NCBI GenBank assembly: GCA_963513935.1
Contig: OY740768.1
Coordinates: forward strand, 32,486,216-32,550,215
DNA: 64,000 bases
Direction: 5' to 3'
Source: Aphrophora alni
Lineage: Eukaryota; Arthropoda; Insecta; Hemiptera; Aphrophoridae
Shown one piece after another: positions 56,245 through 64,000 of the stretch (position 1 is its first letter; every line of letters begins with the position of its first letter). Both the position numbers and the translations under genes were made by a program. The notes beneath the pieces were generated by a model that worked only from the letters and a program-made list of their open reading frames with translations, was not told where the DNA came from and did not search any database.

Positions 56245-58914
56245 ATGAATTTTACTCTCCGTATTGGAAATTGGAATGCTAATGGTTTACTGAAACATTT
56301 ATCTGAATTGGAATTGTTCTTGAAACATCAGAAAATAGACGTCTGCCTTATCTCTGAAACTCATTTTACAAAGCATTCATTTGTTAATATTCGTGGCTTT
56401 GTTTGCTATCACAGTCCACACCCAGCCAACAAAGCTAGAGGAGGATCAGCTGTACTGATAAAAGATAATATACTACATTGGGAGGAACCTGCAGTTGAAG
56501 AAGAAATGATGCAAGTAACAACAGTCAGCATACAGTCTAAGAAGAAATTGCTTAAAATTTCTGCAATTTACTGTCCGCCAAGACACTCGCCCTCCAAAGA
56601 TGACTTCAAAAGTCTCTTTAAAACCTTGGGTTCATGTTTTGTTATTGGAGGAGATTATAATGCAAAACATACACACTGGGGCTCTAGACTGATCACTACA
56701 AAAGGTAAAGAGCTATATCATGCAGGACTAGAATATAAATGCACATTTCTTTCCTCTGGATCACCAACTTACTGGCCCACCGATCCCCAAAAATTGCCTG
56801 ATTTGATTGATTTCTTTGTCGCCAAGGGCATAAACTGTAATTATATTTATGTTGAAAGTAACCACGATTTGTCATCTGACCACACGCCAGTGATTTTAAC
56901 AGTCAGTAAATCAATAATACAGAAACCAAATCTCCCAAGACTATGTACAAAGAAAACAAACTGGGACGAGTTTAGAGCAAAGTTGCAGATGTACTTGGAC
57001 CTTGAAGTTCCACTTGAAACCAAGGAAGAGATTGATAGAGGGGTCGAACAATTCATTGCTGACATACAGCAGGCAGCAGAAGAAAGTACACCACCTCAAA
57101 GTCGAAACATTGGATTGGATACGAGTTACCCAATTGAGGTCAGAGAGCTGGTTCTAGAAAAAAGACGCGCTCGAAGAAAGTGGCAGCAATCCAGATATCC
57201 AGACGATAAAGTTAGATTTAATCGACTCAGTAACCAACTAAAAAAACGTATCAAGGAAATTAAAAATGAAGCGTTGTGTAGATTTCTCAGCAATTTAACT
57301 GCTGATGAAAATACAGAATATTCACTTTGGAAGGCTGCTAAAAAAATAAAGAGGCCTAAAATTCAAAATCCACCATTAAAGATGGAGAATGGTTTGTGGG
57401 CCACAAACTCTATGCAGAAAGCGAATCTGTTTGCTAAATATCTAGCCGGTGTTTTTAGTCCCTTTCCAAAAAGTACAGATCAGGAAAATATCAGTTCTTT
57501 AGATAGAAATGACAAAAAAGACATCCAATTCGTGACCCTAAAAGAGCTTAAGAATATGATAAGGTGCAACATATCAGCAAAGAAATCACCAGGATATGAT
57601 CTTATAACTGGCCAGATAATTAAAGAGCTCCCAGACATGGCTATCATAAGGCTTCAACATATGATAAATGCCTGCTTTAAGGTGAAATATGTACCTCACC
57701 ATTGGAAAATTGCGGAGGTAATACTAATATTAAAACCAGGAAAACCCTCTTCCGCTGTAACATCATACCGTCCGATATCATTACTACCAGTCATGTCTAA
57801 GATCTTCGAAAAGCTGCTTCTAAGAAGGCTTGAGCCGATCATTCGAGACAGACAGCTGATTCCTACACATCAGTTTGGGTTTAGACGTAGGCATTCTACT
57901 ATAGATCAGATTCACCGTATTATCAATGTAATCGAAAAAGCTCTTGAAGAGAAAAAAATATGTTCAGCTGTTTTTCTTGATGTTGCCCAGGCCTTTGATA
58001 AGGTTTGGCACGAGGGCCTTGAATATAAACTACACAGGGACCTACCTACTCAGTACTTTGAGTTATTACAATCGTATATTAAAGGAAGGTACTTTCGAGT
58101 TCGTCATGGCTGTGACTACTCAGAATTAAAGAGGATAACAGCAGGTGTACCGCAAGGTAGTGTCCTTGGACCTGTGCTCTATTTGTTGTATACGCGTGAT
58201 ATTCCAGATGTTGTTGATTCAATTGTTGCCACATTTGCTGATGACACTGCTATCCTTGCTGTTGATGCTTGTATTGAGAAGGCCACGAGTAGACTACAGG
58301 GTGCAATGGATAAGATAAGTACCTGGACAAAGTGCTGGCGAATTAAACTAAATGAGGCAAAATCAACGCACATAAACTTTACGAATAGGAAGATTATCAC
58401 CCATCCATTGTTTATCAATGATCAAGCTGTTCCTTACTCCAACAATGCCAAATACTTGGGGATGACCTTAGATACTAAGCTCAAATGGAAAGTCCATGTA
58501 AAGAAAAAAGTTGAAGAGCTTAGAATAAAATATAGAAAACTTTACTGGCTGCTTGGACGTAACTCTGGGCTTACAGTGCAGAATAAAATCTTAATATACA
58601 ATCAAATATTGAAACCAGTATGGACATATGGCATACAACTATGGGGCTGCACAAAGCAGTCTAATATCCAAATAATTCAAAAATTCCAGAACAAGGTGTT
58701 ACGGGGAATAGTCAATGCCCCATGGTATATTGGAAATGGTGATTTACATCGCGACTTGAACATCAGACTTGTTGAGGAGGAAATCAAGAAATGTGCAATA
58801 AGTCACAATTTGCGTCTTCTCACCCATGAGAATTTAGAAATGAGAGCAGTGCTTGAAGTGGCCGATAATGTTCGCCGCCTCAAGAGGATTAAGCCTCACG
58901 AACTGCTTCAGTAA
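56245..58914 (+). CDS. LINE ORF2: endonuclease and reverse transcriptase (889 aa)
   Basis: This is the enzyme of a Jockey-like LINE that nicks target DNA and reverse-transcribes in place. ATG 56,245 overlaps the ORF1 stop as ATGA. The endonuclease (EEP type) lies at about residues 4-225, with I-G-N-W-N-A-N-G-L at the start, S-E-T-H near 32, G-G-D-Y-N-A-K-H near 134 and S-D-H-T-P near 210. RT lies at about 495-745: Y-R-P-I-S near 508, D-V-A-Q-A-F-D near 579, G-V-P-Q-G-S near 634, and catalytic F-A-D-D near 662. The C-terminal part has the W-T-Y-G-I-Q-L-W-G segment near 795. No internal stop exists, so this ORF2 could still act in trans. There is no RNase H domain after the RT. Confidence 0.95.
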   Translation: MNFTLRIGNWNANGLLKHLSELELFLKHQKIDVCLISETHFTKHSFVNIRGFVCYHSPHPANKARGGSAVLIKDNILHWEEPAVEEEMMQVTTVSIQSKKKLLKISAIYCPPRHSPSKDDFKSLFKTLGSCFVIGGDYNAKHTHWGSRLITTKGKELYHAGLEYKCTFLSSGSPTYWPTDPQKLPDLIDFFVAKGINCNYIYVESNHDLSSDHTPVILTVSKSIIQKPNLPRLCTKKTNWDEFRAKLQMYLDLEVPLETKEEIDRGVEQFIADIQQAAEESTPPQSRNIGLDTSYPIEVRELVLEKRRARRKWQQSRYPDDKVRFNRLSNQLKKRIKEIKNEALCRFLSNLTADENTEYSLWKAAKKIKRPKIQNPPLKMENGLWATNSMQKANLFAKYLAGVFSPFPKSTDQENISSLDRNDKKDIQFVTLKELKNMIRCNISAKKSPGYDLITGQIIKELPDMAIIRLQHMINACFKVKYVPHHWKIAEVILILKPGKPSSAVTSYRPISLLPVMSKIFEKLLLRRLEPIIRDRQLIPTHQFGFRRRHSTIDQIHRIINVIEKALEEKKICSAVFLDVAQAFDKVWHEGLEYKLHRDLPTQYFELLQSYIKGRYFRVRHGCDYSELKRITAGVPQGSVLGPVLYLLYTRDIPDVVDSIVATFADDTAILAVDACIEKATSRLQGAMDKISTWTKCWRIKLNEAKSTHINFTNRKIITHPLFINDQAVPYSNNAKYLGMTLDTKLKWKVHVKKKVEELRIKYRKLYWLLGRNSGLTVQNKILIYNQILKPVWTYGIQLWGCTKQSNIQIIQKFQNKVLRGIVNAPWYIGNGDLHRDLNIRLVEEEIKKCAISHNLRLLTHENLEMRAVLEVADNVRRLKRIKPHELLQ

Positions 58915-59044
58915 TAATAAGGAAGTTATTATTATAATGATTATCCTCTAATGTGATTTAGTATTTAAGAATGAATCATTGGTCGATTTTGTTTATAAAT
59001 TGGTTATAAATAAATAAAATTTAAAAAAAAAAAAAAAAAAAAAA
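58915..59044 (+). other. LINE 3' UTR and poly-A tail
   Basis: A short 3' UTR with an aataaataaaattt end is followed by an uninterrupted A tract at about 59,022-59,044. It abuts the second AGATAAGA. Confidence 0.85.
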
Positions 59045-59052
59045 AGATAAGA
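59045..59052. repeat. LINE target-site duplication, right
   Basis: AGATAAGA matches 44,806-44,813. Confidence 0.7.
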
Positions 59053-62000
59053 CTCAAGTTTTGGCAATTACATTACGGCGTAACAAACGCCGACCGTCGA
59101 CCGTCGGAAGACAAATAATTAAGTTTCTGAAGAAGCGAAGTATTTTTTTTTTGTGTGTCTTCACATAACAATAAACTGTTTGACTCATGTTTTTCCTCTT
59201 TGTTCTTGTTTTTGCTACGACCGTAGTTTTGTAACTTTTTATTGTTGTTTGATTGACGAAGAACTCAAGAGGAACAGAACTCTTTATAAATTATGGAAAA
59301 GGTAGGAGTAGGTATACAACATTTATATATTACGTAATTAATTTACCTAAATGGAAAATATTTCATCTTGGGTTGAAGTAATAATTAAACAAGTGATATA
59401 TGATTCAGATTAATTGGGTAAACTGATTTCCCGCTCCATCAATCAATATAGTCAGCAGTTAATCAGTTCATCAAATTCATTTTCCAAGTTAAAACTATTT
59501 TAAAATATATAAATTGTTTATTATTTTAAGTTATTTAAAACATTGCTAAAATAACAATTTCACAATATATGTTTAATCTTCTTTAACGGATATTCTAATT
59601 TAGAATGAAATTATTTAAGATATTATAAATAGTTTATTTTAAAAAGAAATATTGCAATTTGATTACATTTATTTCAGAATAATTCTTTATTTGATCTATT
59701 TATGAACATAATATAATATCAGGTTGTTATTATATTATTTTATTATTATTAAGGATTTATAACTTTTCACTATCTAGGCCTATATCGTATAACAGTAAAA
59801 TCATTTGCCATTCAAATACATAATTGATGCCGTAAGCGGTACAAATACATCTTGTTTATATAGTTCATAATTTATTGATATTTCTAATATTTTATAACTA
59901 ATTATGTTTTTGAAGTATAATAGACTTTGTTGGTTAAGTGAAATTGGATTTTTAAAATGGCATGGATTATGAAATGTATTTTGGTAGTGGAGGATTTTAC
60001 TCTAATTTTGTTACAAAGTTCATCATGTGCTACGAACTTTAGGAATGAAAAATCCCAATTTATTTAAAAATAATATACCTTATTGGGTCAAATATTTAAT
60101 TGTATATTTGAATTTAAACTAATATTATATTGTTTAGGTTAGTACAACATACATTCATTTAAATATATTTGTAATTTTTGAGCTAGTTATTCAAATTTTT
60201 GGTTGAAATTTAAACTAAAATGAAAGTCAGATATTCTTTACAAACAATGTAATTACTTGAAATTTATTTACTACAAAACTCATTTCCGTAAAGTCTCTTT
60301 ATGTTTCTAAGGAACCAATAACATTTCCTCTTCCGATTTTTAAATATATTATAAAATTATCTAATGAATATTAATTTCTAAATGTAATATAAAATTGTAG
60401 TTAATTTTAGTAATTCACATAAATTCATATAATTCCATACCTTAATTAAAATTGCTTTGTCCAATACAAGAAACTTATTATAAACTAAGCGTTTCTATAA
60501 CAAAATAATTTCAAATCGATATCCCTTTAGGCCATGGATATAGAAATTTTTTGGAATTTTCGTTAATCCCCGTAAGGTAAACTTTAATTTATTCACAGTA
60601 ATAATTATTCTGAGCTACGGCTTTCCTTTAAAAATAAAGACACGTTTTATCTGTCCATTTGGTTCATATTTTATATCATAATACATCGTATTACATTAAA
60701 TACTATTTTTTCTTTATTGTACTATGAATTGATAATCGGTTATAAAATGTTATAAACAATATCGAACTCTACAACCTGTAAATAGTGTACAGCAAAAACA
60801 AATTACACTAAAAAATCAATTTGTTTCTTTTACCATCTATTGTGAATTTATTATTTTTTATGGCTTAAAAATTATTATTATTATATTTCGGAAACTTTCC
60901 CAACTCCATTTCTTTGAATGTATTCTAAATATTTTCACTGGTTATAGATATATATTCATAAATATTCAGCATTTCTGTAGGAATAACTTATAATTGAATA
61001 AAGTTCCATTTCGAAGAAAATCTTATTGTACTGAATTACTACCAAGCATGATTACATAAAAAATAAAAAGGAAATTCTGTGAGGAGAAAAAAATTGACAA
61101 AGATAAACAGGGTTTGCGATTTGTTTCATTCTGAATGAGGATTAGGGCATTGCCACTAGTTTTAATGTTTATATTTTTTGTCAGATACACATATGATTTT
61201 ACAGCGAGAAAGCCTATAAAATACAAGTTTCCTTTATAATATATATATATATTTAGAGTTTGTTGTTGTTTTTATTTTTATTTTTTTGTAACATTGGGTC
61301 AGTCTTTCATTGTTGGGTTACAAGGATTAAAATAACAAATATTTTCTCACCTCAAATGGTAACAGATATTTGAATTAAATTGATTAACTATAATAATAAC
61401 TTTGTTGTAATCTTAGTCTTCCTGCATTGCTTAAGCAATAAAAATGGAAATATATATAAAATATTTTAAATGTAAAATTACCCACCATAGATATCGACAA
61501 ACCTGTGTCTTTTAGTCTCAAACACAAAATACGTATTCATATTCGTATTTCGTTCTAAAGAACTAGTCACCTAAAAAGAATAACTTTAATACTTACTAAT
61601 ACTAATCATAAGTCTTATGAGTTCACCGTAGATTATCTAATTTTACCTTATTTTACGACACGTATCAATACATTTATTAATATCCAGTCTTTAAAAACAA
61701 ACTAAATACGTGACGTTATCAAAATTATTTTTGTATATTTTATGATGACAATAGTGTACAAACATTTCCTTATTTTTTGTTTATTTTAGAAACACATTTA
61801 ACATTTTCACATCCATTATCGTTGCAAACTTCAAATAAAACACTTTACTTTCTTCCCTTTTCTGTTTTGTTTCTGTTTCTAAAGTTAAACTAAATTGTTT
61901 TAAGTATACTCCACCTATCGTTTGTAGCCTTCTATTTTTTTAAAAAGCCATATCGATTTTGTTCTTATGTATTGTTAACGTAATTAAAAAAATATTTCTC

Positions 62001-62931
62001 TTTTAATTTGAATAATACGCTATCAAATATCACCATAAAAGTTTGTTATTAATATTTGTAATACCATAATATATAGTTTTAAGGCTAAATACTACAAAAC
62101 CATATTAATTACGATTATATGTTTATATACTATAACTATTATATATTTTTTATGTATATTGATAATGTTATAAATATTATACAAAAGAGCATTTATTTAA
62201 TCAAGCAGTAACGTCTTTATTTGTTGGAAATTATTCAAAGGATCATCTTTTCCCTACCTAAAGCAAAGGTATGCTATGTACCTAACCTATTTTATCAAAG
62301 AAAAAAAATGAAAATTTTGAATTTGAATAAAATCTTCTTCTTTTAAGCCCTTGGGTCAAACGTAAAACAAATGTTTAAAAGTTTTACAAAGAAAGATCTA
62401 TTCTACTTAAATTTGGCTGCTTAAAAGCTATTTACATTCTATTTAAAGAACCTCTTTTCTGGGATGGTTTTATATTATCCTCATCCTCAGCCATTTTATA
62501 TGCGGAAAGAGAATATATTAACCTTCTCACTTAAAAGAAGAAAAGACTATTAAAAATTGATCGTAAGTAAAGATGAACAATTTATACTGTAAAGCATAAC
62601 AATAGATTTAGGCCATAAAATATTTCACTTGATAATAGTTATATGGTAATTGTGTTATTTTTTAAGTAAGGAATGCTATTTTCCTGTTTTAAAATATATA
62701 ATATATTACAGGTCTTCAAGATGAAACCATTTTCATTAGTAAAAACTAAAAATCCCAGATATCTTTGTTGACTATTTTATTGGTCGTTCACCACATATAA
62801 ATTTATTCTACCCACCATAAAATTCCTGAAAACTAATTTAATTTGAGCAAATAATATGATTTTTACTTAAACATTACTCATCTAGTTTGCTTATATACTG
62901 CTACACGATATTTTTAATTCTTAAAAAACCT
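59053..62931. other. Intergenic AT-rich DNA
   Basis: The first 200 bp is a little GC-richer ('cgccgaccgtcgaccgtcgg' near 59,087). The rest is AT-rich with no gene or clear repeat. A minus ORF at 61,023-61,226 has no recognisable feature and is not called. Confidence 0.45.
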
Positions 62932-64000
62932 ACATATATATTTATTTTTTCATACAGATTTCTCAACATTTGTTCAAAATCATTGCGGTCAATTATTGTC
63001 TTCTATCCATATTCCAACTTTCGTGTTGACGCATATATGACGAACTAAAAGACACTTAAATACGATATAAAGTCAATTTTGTAGACAGTTTAATGAAATA
63101 TTACATTTTTAGTAATTCGTTTTTATGATTTGATGAAATATAAGCATTGCTTTACAAGTGAAATAGACCGATAAATCAATTAAAATAATCCAATACACAC
63201 TAAATTTACAAATAGTGAGTAACGTGAACTTATTTTTAAATTGATGATTCGTAATTTTATACTTTCAACACGGTTTAAACATTTTAGTAATAATATTGAA
63301 TAAAAATATTTAATTAATAATAACTCCAACAACAAAACAAATAATATGAAACTCTTACTAGTACTTCGACATTTCCTGTTTTATAGTTAGTTTATTTTTA
63401 CATGCAATTAAGTTTGACATATGTATCAAACTTTAATGTTTTACAAAAATCCTGTCAATATCAAAGTTCCGCATTCGGGATTTATGAACTTCTATGTTGA
63501 CAATCACAGATTTCTTTAATTTTTGACTGTTTACAGCGACACCGTAATAAATTGAGGAATTGGAAACTACTATTTTCATAATATTAAAGATTTGGTGTTT
63601 CATGTTGTGAGTGAGTAGGCTAACGTCGAATTGATATCCTTAATTACTACAAAACATAGTGAATCGATCAGAGAGTGAAGTTCTGCTAGAGTATTTATTA
63701 CAGATCACGTCTATTAATATATATTTTAACATTTAAAAAAAATACTTTCAACGTAAAAAAATTAATATAGTTTATATTTTAAGTTTATTTAAATAAGCTT
63801 ACTATATTAATTATTTCTCCATTTAGAATATATTTCTTTCCTTCTTTCACGTTCATCTCTGTAAATAAGTAGGTATTTATGCATACATGTGATTGGGCGT
63901 TTGTTTACGTTTTCTAGTGTGTGTGTTCATATAATATGTATGTGTCTATCTCTGTTGATCAGTGCGTGTATATTAGATAAAAAGATATATTTCGGACTAG
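62932..64000 (-). repeat. Right arm of large inverted duplication (runs off the window)
   Basis: It is the reverse complement of 33,636-34,750. The match is still present at the last base (ctag), so the true arm is longer. Confidence 0.88.

Larger units (their letters stand above)
44970..56248 (+). pseudogene. LINE ORF1 (zinc-knuckle RNA-binding protein), broken in three ways
   Basis: ORF1 proteins of Jockey-clade LINEs bind element RNA. The start is ATG 44,970. The frame shifts once around 45,335-45,365: the first frame closes at 45,395, and the natural continuation (D-E-E-E-L-T-R-E-T-D) is in the +2 frame. A TAA at 45,800-45,802 falls just before the conserved R-G-L-H-P-S box (45,827). The LTR element interrupts at 46,056. 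Downstream of it (55,708) the same frame resumes and encodes three Cys/His knuckles. The first is defective (C-K-R-R where C-x2-C is expected); the next two are intact (C-V-K-C...H...C and C-I-N-C...H...C). The C-terminus is charged and ends at TGA 56,246-56,248. Confidence 0.88.
44814..59044 (+). mobile_element. Full-length Jockey-like LINE, interrupted by an LTR element
   Basis: This is a non-LTR retrotransposon with a 5' untranslated region, ORF1 (RNA-binding), ORF2 (endonuclease plus RT), a short 3' UTR and a poly-A tail, flanked by 8-bp duplications. Excluding the inserted LTR element and its GGGT repeat, it is about 4.58 kb, a normal full length. ORF1 has a frameshift, a nonsense codon and the LTR insertion. 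ORF2 is open. The LINE is therefore older than the LTR element inside it. Confidence 0.9.

Overview
This window is nuclear DNA from an animal, almost certainly an insect. It has spliced gustatory-receptor (GR, 7tm_7 family) genes, GT-AG introns, very AT-rich spacers and arthropod-type transposable elements: BEL/Pao, Ty3/Gypsy, Jockey-like LINE, MULE, and a DUF4817/IS630-type element. I cannot name the order or species. I see no bacterial-style genes, no CRISPR array, and no tRNA or rRNA gene.

Layout. (1) 1-3,224 is unclassified AT-rich sequence with small tandem duplications, ending in a more GC-rich block where a GR gene lost its 5' half. (2) 3,225-15,540 is a GR pseudogene ('GrA') whose first exon is split by a complete BEL/Pao retrotransposon (3,512-10,585, 5-bp target duplication). 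Its downstream exons and flank follow. (3) 16,943-19,567 is a MULE DNA transposon with 15-bp terminal inverted repeats and a nearly complete DDE transposase. (4) 20,527-22,644, minus strand, is a second GR pseudogene ('GrC') with frameshifts and an AT microsatellite inside its coding exon. (5) 23,440-24,240 is a decayed gag-like fragment. (6) 25,289-30,017 is the one intact GR gene ('GrB', 4 exons, 365 aa). Its last intron carries a 1.1-kb DUF4817-type element absent from the same intron of GrA. (7) 32,028-44,600 is gene-free AT-rich DNA with an ancient collinear duplication and one arm of a >1-kb inverted duplication whose other arm closes the window. (8) 44,814-59,044 is a full-length Jockey-like LINE whose ORF1 is interrupted by a complete 9.6-kb Ty3/Gypsy-like LTR retrotransposon (46,057-55,703, 1,688-bp LTRs, 4-bp target duplication). 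(9) 59,053-64,000 is gene-free DNA ending in the second inverted arm.

The only host genes are the GR cluster, apparently one working copy and two relics. Everything else recognisable is mobile DNA. The most notable signals are recoding-type junctions. The BEL element separates gag and pol by one in-frame UGA followed by CUA, the known readthrough context. The Gypsy-like element overlaps gag and pol by -1 with a GTTAAAC heptamer in the gag frame. The MULE changes frame exactly at an A AAA AAC heptamer. The LINE joins ORF1 and ORF2 with ATGA. The nested insertions and paralogous introns give exact empty sites, so the order of events can be read directly.
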